Assembly: GCA_902631395.1 (NCBI GenBank)
Contig: CACOYM010000011.1
Span: forward strand, 22,651 to 86,650
Direction: 5' to 3'
From: Halieaceae bacterium
Lineage (GTDB): Bacteria; Pseudomonadota; Gammaproteobacteria; Pseudomonadales; Halieaceae
Length of the DNA: 64,000 bases
A program made the position numbers and the translations under genes. Of this stretch, positions 54,054-62,216 are shown piece after piece; the first letter of the stretch is position 1; each line of letters opens with the position of its first letter. The notes beneath the pieces were generated by a model. It was not told the origin of the DNA. It did no database searches and worked only from the letters and a program-made list of their open reading frames with translations.

Positions 54054-54076
54054 CTCGCATTGAGATAGTCCTGCGG
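54054..54076 (+). repeat. Leader-like repeat, copy 1
   Basis: 23 nt (CTCGCATTGAG...TCCTGCGG) matching 20 of 23 positions of the sequence at 55208-55230. It lies 47 bp before the truncated GFA reading frame; a CTGACAT is also shared 5' of both copies. Confidence 0.5.
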
Positions 54077-54123
54077 AGGGCTAAAGGAACGGAGCGGCGT
54101 TCGGAGAGATTGACATAGGGAAA

Positions 54124-54300
54124 ATGACCGCGGGGTGTTTATGCGGAGAAATTCGGTATGAGGCGGATGCCACCCCCATTATGGCCGGCCCTTGTTATTG
54201 CACAGATTGTCAGCAAGTTAGCGGCTCTGTAATGACCACGGTATCCCCAAAGCGAGTGTTTAAGGGGGTTTTAGAGGACTCTAACTCCGCCATTCTATAG
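54124..54300 (+). pseudogene. Truncated GFA/CENP-V-type zinc domain
   Basis: A 58-codon frame reading MTAGCLCGEIRYEAD, then GPCYCTDCQQVSGS. These are the first two zinc-binding motifs (CxC and CxCxxC) of glutathione-dependent formaldehyde-activating enzyme (GFA) family proteins, normally about 120-150 aa. The frame stops at a TAG after VFKGVLEDSNSAIL, so the second half with the remaining Cys ligands is missing and was not found downstream in other frames. Most likely a gene remnant; a functional mini-protein is less likely. Confidence 0.65.
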
Positions 54301-54651
54301 TTACGATACTGTCCGAGAAGTTTAAAATTAGCTCTGAAAACCCGTAATTTTCTGTTGTCACCTGTGCGAAGGCTAAGTCTATCTATCTGTATCAACCTGA
54401 GTGTTGACCATACCGTTAGCAGTTTGATGGCTGCCAAAAAAGTTTCGGGCTGGCATCGTTATGGAAATGATCTGCTATTTTGTGTGAACAACTTTGGGCT
54501 CGCTATTGGTTTTAGAAAATCCAGTGCAACAGCAAATTAAAGAGTGCGCCCTGGGCGAATATCCGCAGGAGGCATTTACCGCCTTCTTCAATACTACGTG
54601 CGCTGTGACACGTCCTCTCCCATTCAGAGGGACATCTGGTAACATCTTCTT
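54301..54651. other. Region without recognisable genes
   Basis: About 350 bp, noticeably AT-richer than the core genes. Only short frames without ribosome sites are present. No continuation of the truncated GFA domain could be read. Confidence 0.5.
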
Positions 54652-54843
54652 ATGAACCAGCTAAAACATACACTGGGTGTAATAGTAGCGTGGTTAGGTT
54701 TTGCGACACTGCTCCTGGGCCCCGTAGCAGCATTAATGTCCCAATCTGTTGGGCCTCTAGCGGTTTGCAGTGCTATCTGGCTTTTTATCCTTACCACCAA
54801 CTATGTCTTCTGGGATAGATTCAGAATCTTACCTTGGAATTAG
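54652..54843 (+). CDS. Small two-helix membrane protein
   Basis: A 63-aa protein of unknown function. Two hydrophobic helices (about residues 8-29 and 36-52), a short polar start (MNQLKH) and an aromatic, basic end (YVFWDRFRILPWN). No good ribosome site. The composition fits a real membrane peptide, but the surrounding DNA is decayed, so it may be non-functional. Confidence 0.4.
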   Translation: MNQLKHTLGVIVAWLGFATLLLGPVAALMSQSVGPLAVCSAIWLFILTTNYVFWDRFRILPWN

Positions 54844-54945
54844 GTTGCTTTGTGTGGCCAAGGTGATCTCACTACTCGGTTGCTGCTATCGTTACTCATC
54901 CCATAGGACGCCGCGCAATTCCCAATCCATATTGATGGTGCCTTG

Positions 54946-55044
54946 ATGTTCAAGACTATCTTTCTCTATCTGGTGATTCTATCGGTTTCACTTTGGTTGG
55001 CTCGCGGGGTAGCAGACTTTTTAATTGCCTCGGCTAACTTGTGA
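54946..55044 (+). CDS. Candidate 32-residue membrane microprotein
   Basis: ATG-initiated frame of 32 residues beginning MFKTIFLYLVILSVSLWLA and ending ASANL. One hydrophobic helix with a lysine at position 3. GATGGTG lies upstream but the ribosome site is weak. Chance occurrence is quite possible; the rest of 54844-55269 shows nothing else but the repeat at 55208. Confidence 0.25.
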   Translation: MFKTIFLYLVILSVSLWLARGVADFLIASANL

Positions 55045-55207
55045 TCATGGAGGCGCCAGCTGGCGCTTGGGATGTCCTCTAAACGGTTGATCTCAGCCTC
55101 CCCGCAGCCCTATTTTTCTAAAAACGACTAGACCTCCCAATGCAACCGGTTGCTAACTACCACTTACACACCGGCAGTTAGTCCTCGATTTTTCTCTGAC
55201 ATTACAT

Positions 55208-55230
55208 CTCACATTGAGACGGTCCTGCGG
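55208..55230 (+). repeat. Leader-like repeat, copy 2
   Basis: 23 nt (CTCACATTGAG...TCCTGCGG) matching 20 of 23 positions at 54054-54076. It lies 39 bp before the next gene, nearly the same spacing as copy 1, which suggests a shared promoter, operator or duplicated 5' end. Confidence 0.5.
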
Positions 55231-55269
55231 TAAGCTGAACGTAAACAAAATTAAGCCTCTTTACCGAAT

Positions 55270-56382
55270 ATGATTGGCAAAAAGTTTATGTCGATGGCAA
55301 GCAAGAGTGTTGTCTTCTGGTTGCTTAGTGCGGCTACTTTTCATGTTGGCGCGGACAGCTTCACCGTCGGGGAGGTCACTGTGACTCGGGGTGAGCAGTC
55401 GTCGGGGTTCATCATGATTCCCGACGGTATAGACGAAGGCAGCAGGATACCCGTGACCGTCTCCCATGGGGCCAGCGATGGACCAGTTCTGGCCTTGATT
55501 GCCGGCATTCATGGCTACGAATATCCCCCTATCACCGCTCTGCAGGCATTGAGAGGAAAAGTAGATCCTGCGGCCCTAAGCGGCACTATTGTCATGGTGC
55601 ACATCGCCAACATGCCCTCATTTTTGGGTCGCACCATCTACTACAGCCCCGCAGATGGAAAAAATTTGAATCGGATGTTTCCGGGTGATCCCAACGGTAG
55701 CATCAGCCAGCGTATCGCCCATTTTCTTACCACCGAGGTCATCGATCAGGCCGACTACCTTGTTGATTTGCATGGCGGGGACGGTAATGAGGCTCTGCGA
55801 CCTTATGTGTATATGCCGGTCACAGGCGACGCCTCGTTTGACGCCAGAACAGAGGGTCTAGCGCTAGCCTTTGGCTTGGACCATATAGTTATCGATACGG
55901 GGCCTCAGAGCGCCAGCGGCGCCTCTTTGTTTACAGATCAAACAGCGCTTGTTCGTGGAATACCAGCTATTACCACTGAGACAGGACAGTTGGGATCTAA
56001 CGATTCTTACTGGGTAGAACTAGCAGAGCGGGGAGTATGGAACGTTTTGCGGCACCTAGACATGATCACTGAGGATGAAGTGGTCAACACAGGAGTTACG
56101 TGGTTGAGTGAATATAAGGTGATCAAGAGTCCGCAGTCTGGCATTTTTCGCGCGTTCACTAGAGACGGCTACGTAGTTTCCGAGGGTGCGGTTCTTGGTG
56201 TGCTTGCCGACTTTTTCGGCAACGAGTTGGCAACAATACGAGCGCCTTTTTCCGGGATCGTGAACTATGTGATCAGCACACCCCCTGTGAATGAGGGCGA
56301 GCCCGTAGCGATGATCAGCAAGATTGCAGATCTCGATCACTGCTTTAGCAAGCGGTTACAGGAACCCTGCCGCTACCGATAG
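55270..56382 (+). CDS. Exported succinylglutamate desuccinylase/aspartoacylase-family protein
   Basis: A 370-aa zinc carboxypeptidase-fold protein (M14 family, AstE/AspA type). An N-terminal signal peptide (about residues 1-29, ending HVGADS) sends it to the envelope. Zinc ligands are His and Glu in IAGIHGYEYPP and His in LVDLHGGDGNE; NRMFPGDPNGS and TTETGQLG are active-site motifs. The C-terminal 80 residues form the barrel-like domain of this family (IRAPFSGIVNYV). Substrate unknown: an N-acyl amino acid or amide is usual. It stands just before the sugar-catabolic genes. Confidence 0.82.
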   Translation: MIGKKFMSMASKSVVFWLLSAATFHVGADSFTVGEVTVTRGEQSSGFIMIPDGIDEGSRIPVTVSHGASDGPVLALIAGIHGYEYPPITALQALRGKVDPAALSGTIVMVHIANMPSFLGRTIYYSPADGKNLNRMFPGDPNGSISQRIAHFLTTEVIDQADYLVDLHGGDGNEALRPYVYMPVTGDASFDARTEGLALAFGLDHIVIDTGPQSASGASLFTDQTALVRGIPAITTETGQLGSNDSYWVELAERGVWNVLRHLDMITEDEVVNTGVTWLSEYKVIKSPQSGIFRAFTRDGYVVSEGAVLGVLADFFGNELATIRAPFSGIVNYVISTPPVNEGEPVAMISKIADLDHCFSKRLQEPCRYR

Positions 56383-56665
56383 GAGCCAAGCAGTCAGCGT
56401 CACTACTAAAAAAAGACTAGCTTTTTCACGTTGCACTCTCCACTGGCAAACCTGATAAAACAAGTGGTGGGAGGGGGCTAGCCTCGCCAAAAATCTCCCC
56501 CTCAAACACATTTAGGCGTTAACCATCGCAACCACAACGCCGCTCTCTTCCGTGGGGCCGGCAAGAAGCCTTTCGCAAAAATTGACGCACTGCACCTTCT
56601 TTAGAAAAAAGTGATGTTGATGTAAAAGAAAAGTCCTGCAATGAGAGAACGAAGGCTGTGACAAA

Positions 56666-57433
56666 ATGAGAATGAAGGAAAAAGTTGTCTTAATCACCGG
56701 CGCAACAGGCGAGATCGGTACGGAGATGACGCGACGATTTCTCACCGAGGGGGCTTCAGTCTTTATTACTGGCCGGTCAGCAGAAAAGCTTGCGGACATG
56801 GTTCAGTCCATGGGCGTCGGAGCGAGACTGAAAACTTGTTTGGTAGATGCTCTTGACGAGTCAGCAGTTTCATTTTCTGTGGAGAGGTGTGTTGCTGAGT
56901 TTGGCGGCATCGACGCGATCATCGCTAACGCAGGCACGGAGGGGAAAGTCCAACCGCTGGAAAAATATTCAGTCGAGGAATTCAACGAAACCCTCCTCGT
57001 AAATGTAACTGGTGTATGGCTCTACCTGAAACATGGACTTCCTCCGATGCGTGCGAGGGGAAGCGGCAGTTTTGTGGCGATATCTTCGGGTGCAGGCATA
57101 GTGGGTTTCCCTGGTTTGTGCCCCTACGCAGCCAGTAAACATGCGGTAAATGGATTAGTGAGAACGGCCTGTCTTGAAAATGCCGGTTTTGGCATAAGAG
57201 TTAATGCGCTGGCGCCGGGACCGACAGATACGCGAATGATGGAATCTGTTGGATTACAAGCTAATTCTAGCGACCCCACGGCTTTTAAGAGCGCTGTCAT
57301 CTCCACGATCCCAATGCAGCGTTACGGAAAAGTAGAGGAGATTGCTAACCTCGCAGTTTTTCTAGCTTCAGAAGACTCGTCTTTTTGTAACGGCGGGGTC
57401 TACATGGCAGACGGAGGATTTACAGCAGCTTGA
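56666..57433 (+). CDS. SDR oxidoreductase, candidate 2-keto-3-deoxy-L-fuconate dehydrogenase
   Basis: A 255-aa classical short-chain dehydrogenase. Cofactor motif TGATGEIG at residues 11-18, NAG near 88-90, catalytic Ser near 141 and the YxxxK pair Tyr154/Lys158, and the terminal MADGGFTA. The family oxidises or reduces hydroxyls with NAD(P). Its place beside FucP and L-fuconate dehydratase suggests the oxidation of 2-keto-3-deoxy-L-fuconate; that is inference from context, and a general sugar or hydroxyacid SDR is possible. A 460-bp gap separates it from fucP. Confidence 0.85.
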   Translation: MRMKEKVVLITGATGEIGTEMTRRFLTEGASVFITGRSAEKLADMVQSMGVGARLKTCLVDALDESAVSFSVERCVAEFGGIDAIIANAGTEGKVQPLEKYSVEEFNETLLVNVTGVWLYLKHGLPPMRARGSGSFVAISSGAGIVGFPGLCPYAASKHAVNGLVRTACLENAGFGIRVNALAPGPTDTRMMESVGLQANSSDPTAFKSAVISTIPMQRYGKVEEIANLAVFLASEDSSFCNGGVYMADGGFTAA

Positions 57434-57893
57434 GTAATTTACCGTGGGAATGGCGTTGCAAGGTTTATGTCTGGGCGGCAAGCATCACACTTGTCACGGC
57501 CGCGGAATCCCCTCGTAAAGGTATTTCAGTGACACATAGGTGGCACAGCTAGGTATGCACAACGCAGCTCGGTACAGCAAAAATGGCTTCATAATTGGGG
57601 TTTGTGTTGCGATGAGGTTCACTGCGATGCGAGGGGGATAAAGTACCAACCGCATAAAATCCCTTGCCCATTGAGGTCATGCCATTTCAAATTTAGCCCC
57701 TAGCGCTGCGCCTATCCCCTTTTGCGAGCAGCTTCCACATCGCATGTCTGGTAAGGTGTTTTGGAGATTCTTGGCGAGTAGATTTAACTAAAAACGAGCA
57801 CTTTTGCATGGCTCTTCCCCCTAGATCGCAACTCAGACGGACTGTAAGTTCGTTATGTGGGGCTCTTAGCTACTGAGGTGCACTGTCGCAACA
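57434..57893. other. Intergenic region before fucP
   Basis: A 460-bp gap with no convincing gene. It presumably carries the promoter and operator of the fucP operon. No strong palindrome or consensus promoter was picked out. GAGGTG lies 13 nt before the fucP ATG. Confidence 0.5.
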
Positions 57894-59210
57894 ATGGGAG
57901 ATGGTCTGGTAGCTGTGCGGAAAAACAACGAGATACTTATCGGCGCGGGGCAAATTGTACCGTTCATCTTGGTAACCAGTTTGTTCGCGCTTTGGGGATT
58001 TGCAAACGATCTTACAAACCCATTGGTGAAAGTGTTCAAGGAAGTGCTTCAGATATCGAACACCCAATCTAGCTTCATACAAGTTTCATTTTACTTGGGA
58101 TATTTCACCATGGCGTTGCCGGCAGCTTTGTTTGTCCGTCGACATGGCTACAAACCTGGCATCGCAGCAGGCCTGCTTTTGTATTCGCTCGGCGCTTTCA
58201 TGACCTACCCTGCCACCGTCACCACGAATTTTTGGTTCTTTGTGGCGGCTCTATATGTACTGACCTTTGGTCTCGCCTTTCTAGAGACCAGTGCCAATCC
58301 ATACATTCTCTCGCTAGGGCCAACGAGTACTGCAACCCGTCGGCTCAACTTAGCTCAGGCGTTCAATCCCATAGGATCGCTGTTTGGAATGTTTGTTGCT
58401 GCTAGTTTTGTCATGAGTCAACTTACCTTACTTGAGAAATCTGCCGCCGAAAAAATGAATATGTTGACAGCTGATCCCACGCTATTTCAAAGTCTACAGG
58501 CTGCTGATTTGGCGGTGGTGCGTCTTCCATATCTTGCCGTGGGCGCAGTAACGATGCTGATGTTTCTGGTTTTTGTCGCCTCGCGACTGCCAGAACCCAA
58601 AGACGAGTCAGCAGTGGTAACAGGCCTGGCTGAGTCGATCAAAATACTTGCGAGGAACAAACAATATCGCGAGGGCGTTCTAGCTCAGGCGTTCTACGTT
58701 GGCGCTCAGATTTCTTGCTGGACTTACATCATTCACTACGGTGTTGATGTGCTGGGCCTTTCTGGGACCCAGTCACAGCATTACAACATTCTGGCAATGG
58801 TGCTTTTTTTGGCCGCACGCTTTGGTTGCCTTTGGTTAATGAGAATCTACGATCCAGCGTACCTTCTTCAATTCTTTTCGTCGCTTGCTGCGGTGCTAGT
58901 CATTGGAGCGATGCTGTTCGACAGCATGCTGGGCTTATATTGTCTAATTGCAGTTTCGGGGTGCATGTCGCTTATGTTCCCAACTATTTATGGGCTCTCT
59001 TTGTCAGCGGTGGGTTCACAGACACAAATTGCATCAGCAGGCATGGTTATGGCCATCGCAGGCGGCGCTCTAATGCCATTACTTCAGGCTGTTTTAATCG
59101 ATACGGATCCTTTTCCAGATTTATTTCATACAGTTCAGTTTAGTTTTGTACTGCCGCTTGCATGCTTTTCTGTTGTAGCGTGGTATGCGTCACGTCGCAT
59201 CTTTAGTTGA
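57894..59210 (+). CDS. fucP: FucP-type L-fucose:H+ symporter
   Basis: A 438-aa major facilitator with 12 membrane helices. FucP/GluP subfamily motifs are clear: LFALWGFANDLTNPLVKVFK in helix 1, LETSANPYILSLG, and RLNLAQAFNPIGSLFG in the first half. The C-terminal half begins near residue 255 after a short charged loop (PEPKDESAV). It imports L-fucose or a related hexose with protons. The next gene is a mutarotase whose ATG lies 31 bp after the stop. Sugar specificity is supported by the pathway genes that follow. Confidence 0.88.
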   Translation: MGDGLVAVRKNNEILIGAGQIVPFILVTSLFALWGFANDLTNPLVKVFKEVLQISNTQSSFIQVSFYLGYFTMALPAALFVRRHGYKPGIAAGLLLYSLGAFMTYPATVTTNFWFFVAALYVLTFGLAFLETSANPYILSLGPTSTATRRLNLAQAFNPIGSLFGMFVAASFVMSQLTLLEKSAAEKMNMLTADPTLFQSLQAADLAVVRLPYLAVGAVTMLMFLVFVASRLPEPKDESAVVTGLAESIKILARNKQYREGVLAQAFYVGAQISCWTYIIHYGVDVLGLSGTQSQHYNILAMVLFLAARFGCLWLMRIYDPAYLLQFFSSLAAVLVIGAMLFDSMLGLYCLIAVSGCMSLMFPTIYGLSLSAVGSQTQIASAGMVMAIAGGALMPLLQAVLIDTDPFPDLFHTVQFSFVLPLACFSVVAWYASRRIFS

Positions 59211-59241
59211 AAATAAAAATTGGCTGGAGGGACGTTTGGCT

Positions 59242-59589
59242 ATGCAGCAACATGTGTTGATGATCGATTTGGTCGACGATGAGACGATGATAGGGGAATA
59301 CGTTGCATGGCATGCGTCGGGCGCCGTGCCAGCTTCGGTAATAAGTTCGATACGGGACAGTGGCATCACAGCTATGAATATTTACCGGGTTGCTAATAGG
59401 TTGGCGATGGTGATTGAGGTGACTGATGATTTCAGTTTTAAGTCCAAGGCTGTCAGCGACCGTGAAGATCCGGATGTGGTCGCTTGGGAAGCCCTCATGG
59501 CTCGCTTTCAGCGGCCTCTACCATGCGCAGAGCCTGGCGAAAAATGGGTAATTGGCGAGCTCATTTTCAATCTGACAGCTACGAGTTGA
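59242..59589 (+). CDS. L-rhamnose mutarotase-family (FucM-type) sugar mutarotase
   Basis: A 115-aa protein of the L-rhamnose mutarotase (DUF718/RhaM) family. The catalytic-His region YVAWHASGAVPASVISSI, SGITAMNIYRV and the ending GEKWVIGELIFNL match the dimeric alpha-beta barrel. It interconverts sugar anomers so the dehydrogenase gets its substrate. In this cluster the substrate is probably L-fucose. ATG 59242 has GGAGGG 10 nt upstream; a longer frame overlaps fucP. Confidence 0.85.
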   Translation: MQQHVLMIDLVDDETMIGEYVAWHASGAVPASVISSIRDSGITAMNIYRVANRLAMVIEVTDDFSFKSKAVSDREDPDVVAWEALMARFQRPLPCAEPGEKWVIGELIFNLTATS

Positions 59590-59806
59590 AGATTGAATTT
59601 TGCTAACTGCGAGGTCACTGGACGGCTCTTGAGGTTGACATTGATACTGATCTTATTTCACTCAGCTAATCTGTTCTCGTTCGAGATCGCGGGCTGCCAT
59701 CAGTGTCTCCCATCGGGCCGCCGATAGCATGAAGATATAGTGTCGCGTCTCTATGTTTACATAGCTAAAAGTCCATACAGAACCATAGCTTAAAGGCTGA
59801 AGTTTA

Positions 59807-61114
59807 GTGAATTCGAACCAAATTACGGTGTTATCCGCACAGGATGTGCGGTTTCCGACGTCAGAAACGTCCTCCGGATCAGACGCCATGAATGTCGATC
59901 CGGATTATTCGGCTACGTACATCACGTTGGAAACCGAGAGTGGGGCATGCGGTTACGGTCTGGTTTTCACTATCGGCCGCGGAAATGATTTGTGCTGCCG
60001 CGCCGTAGAAGCGATGGCCGATCGAGTTTTGGGCTATGATTTCGCGAAGATTCAATCGGATATTCTTGGCTTTTATCGGCATCTCCAGGCAGACAGCCAA
60101 CTTCGTTGGCTTGGGCCTGAGAAGGGCCTAATGCATATGGCGGCGGGGGGCATTATGAATGCTGCCTGGGACCTTTGGGCGCGACTCGAACGGAAGCCGC
60201 TTTGGCGACTCTTGTCTGACATGCCACCAGAGCAGTTTATCGCTTGCGTTGACTTTCGATATCTTGAAGATGTGATGTGTCGCAGTGAAGCTTTAGCGTT
60301 GGTTCAGGCTAACGAAGCCACCAAGACGGAACGGATAGATACTCTCAAGAATGAGGGATATCCCGCATACACAACGTCTGCGGGTTGGTTGGGGTATAAC
60401 GACGAGAAGATTGAGTCGCTGGTCCGTGAAGCCGTTGATCAGGGTTTTCGCCATGTCAAACTGAAGATAGGCCAATCATTGGATGACGACTTGCGCAGAG
60501 TGGGCCTGGTGAGAAAATGTGTGGGTGATGACGTAAAAATAATGGTCGACGCAAATCAGATTTGGGAGGTCGATGAGGCTGTTGAGTGGGTAAATTCGCT
60601 CGCCGAGATGCGGCCTTGGTTTATCGAGGAGCCGACAAGTCCCGATGACATCCTGGGTCATCGTGCTATCAAATCCCGAGTTGCTCCAGTGCTAGTGGCC
60701 ACCGGTGAGCAGTGCCATAATCGGGTGATGTTCAAGCAGTTCATCGCACATGACGCCATTGATATTGTGCAAATCGATAGTTGCCGTCTGGCGAGTGTGA
60801 ACGAGATATTGGCGGTATTGCTCATGGCTGCTAAGTATAAAAAGCCGGGCTGCCCACACGCGGGGGGGGTTGGGCTTTGTGAAATGGTCCAGCACCTTTC
60901 CATGGTTGACTATGTTCGCATTTCAGCTGATATGACCGATCGCGTTATCGAGTTTGTGGACCACTTGCACGAGCATTTTGAGGATCCGTGTCAAATTAAG
61001 AATGGTGCTTACGTTACCCCAAGCCAACCCGGGTATAGCACCAAAATGCTCTCGAAATCGATTGACCACTTCGCTTTCCCTGAGGGGCGTGAATGGGTTC
61101 TTAGGTCAGCTTGA
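59807..61114 (+). CDS. L-fuconate dehydratase (enolase superfamily)
   Basis: A 435-aa enolase-superfamily enzyme that removes water from L-fuconate to give 2-keto-3-deoxy-L-fuconate. The family signature is nearly continuous: DVRFPTS, SDAMNVDPDYSA, QLRWLGPEKG, YPAYTTSAGWLGY. Catalytic and metal residues are in place: Lys218/Lys220 (KLKIG), Asp248 (VDANQ), Glu274 (EEPTSPDD), Glu301 (TGEQCHN) and His351 (CPHAGGVGL). It also closely resembles human ENOSF1. The GTG start has AAGG about 10 nt upstream. The 217-bp gap before it holds no clear gene. Confidence 0.96.
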   Translation: MNSNQITVLSAQDVRFPTSETSSGSDAMNVDPDYSATYITLETESGACGYGLVFTIGRGNDLCCRAVEAMADRVLGYDFAKIQSDILGFYRHLQADSQLRWLGPEKGLMHMAAGGIMNAAWDLWARLERKPLWRLLSDMPPEQFIACVDFRYLEDVMCRSEALALVQANEATKTERIDTLKNEGYPAYTTSAGWLGYNDEKIESLVREAVDQGFRHVKLKIGQSLDDDLRRVGLVRKCVGDDVKIMVDANQIWEVDEAVEWVNSLAEMRPWFIEEPTSPDDILGHRAIKSRVAPVLVATGEQCHNRVMFKQFIAHDAIDIVQIDSCRLASVNEILAVLLMAAKYKKPGCPHAGGVGLCEMVQHLSMVDYVRISADMTDRVIEFVDHLHEHFEDPCQIKNGAYVTPSQPGYSTKMLSKSIDHFAFPEGREWVLRSA

Positions 61115-61169
61115 CGATGCGTGGTTCGGTTACTTTATTAGTGTGCTGCAGAGATTGCGTCGGTAACCG

Positions 61170-62216
61170 ATGCTGACTAGGCGGTTGGGCGCCTCAGACC
61201 TTCACGTCTCGGTATTGGGATTTGGCGGGGCTCCACTCGGCAATCTTTACAAGCCGGTTTCTGATAAGGATGCCAGAGATACTCTCACCGCAGCATTAAA
61301 TTGTGGTCTGAATTTCTTTGATACGGCGCCTCATTATGGCGCTGGGCTGAGCGAGCGTCGGATCGGTGACGCGGTTCGTGGGGCTGATATCAAAAACTGC
61401 ATTGTCTCGACAAAGGTTGGTCGTTTACTGTATCCCGATTCAGATGCTGATGTAAAAACTCTTCGACATGGCTTTATGACCCCCATGGCTTTTGAGCAGC
61501 GTTACGACTATAGCTACGACGGCATTATGCGATCCTGGGAGGACAGCCTTATGCGGCTGGGGCTAGCAAGCGTCGACATGCTTCTGGTACATGATATCGG
61601 GTTTGATACTCATCATGAGTTGCATGAGGACCGCTGGACGGAGTTAACGGTGGGAGGGGGTTACCTTGCGCTAGAGAAGTTACGCACAGGCGGCCAGGTA
61701 CGGGCAATTGGACTGGGGGTTAACGAGATAAAGGTTTGCGAGGCAGCACTGGGCGTAGGGCAGTTTGACTGCTTTTTGCTCGGGGGGCGTTACACCTTAC
61801 TCGAGCAAGAGGACGCCCTTGCACTTTTTTCTCGATGCTCAGCTATAGGCACCAGCATCATCGCCGGCAGTCCATTCAACAGTGGCATCCTGATAACAGG
61901 TGCTGCAAGTCCTCAAACCGGAAACTACAACTACGTTCCCGCCACCGCTGAGATTGTGAAGAGGGTGCGGGCAATTGAGACCGTGTGCCGTGATTTTGAT
62001 GTTCCTTTGGCCGCGGCAGCATTGCAATTACCCCTTGCGCATAACGCGGTCGCCTCGGTTATACCCGGACTCTCATCTGTGGCCTCTGTCAATCAAGCGC
62101 TGAGCTGGATCAACACTAGAACTCCGGCAGAGTTTTGGAATGTGCTGAAGGAATCAGACCTTCTTGCGGCCGAGGCGCCAATACCGCTGTTTGAGGATCG
62201 GCATGGAAGTTGTTGA
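61170..62216 (+). CDS. Aldo/keto reductase, candidate L-fucose 1-dehydrogenase
   Basis: A 348-aa aldo/keto reductase with the tetrad Asp51, Tyr56 (FFDTAPHYG), Lys82 (STKVGR) and His in LVHDIG. It belongs to the group with D-threo-aldose 1-dehydrogenase and pyridoxal 4-dehydrogenase, which includes known L-fucose dehydrogenases. The expected reaction is oxidation of L-fucose to the lactone. It overlaps the lactonase gene by 14 bp, which fits sequential steps. The ATG has only a weak ribosome site. Confidence 0.87.
   Translation: MLTRRLGASDLHVSVLGFGGAPLGNLYKPVSDKDARDTLTAALNCGLNFFDTAPHYGAGLSERRIGDAVRGADIKNCIVSTKVGRLLYPDSDADVKTLRHGFMTPMAFEQRYDYSYDGIMRSWEDSLMRLGLASVDMLLVHDIGFDTHHELHEDRWTELTVGGGYLALEKLRTGGQVRAIGLGVNEIKVCEAALGVGQFDCFLLGGRYTLLEQEDALALFSRCSAIGTSIIAGSPFNSGILITGAASPQTGNYNYVPATAEIVKRVRAIETVCRDFDVPLAAAALQLPLAHNAVASVIPGLSSVASVNQALSWINTRTPAEFWNVLKESDLLAAEAPIPLFEDRHGSC

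Noticed and set aside
54210-54437. 75-codon minus-strand frame
   Set aside because: Opposite the GFA fragment in decayed DNA; no start signal or similarity.
56512-56799. 95-codon minus-strand frame
   Set aside because: Overlaps the start and cofactor motif of the SDR gene; composition not protein-like.
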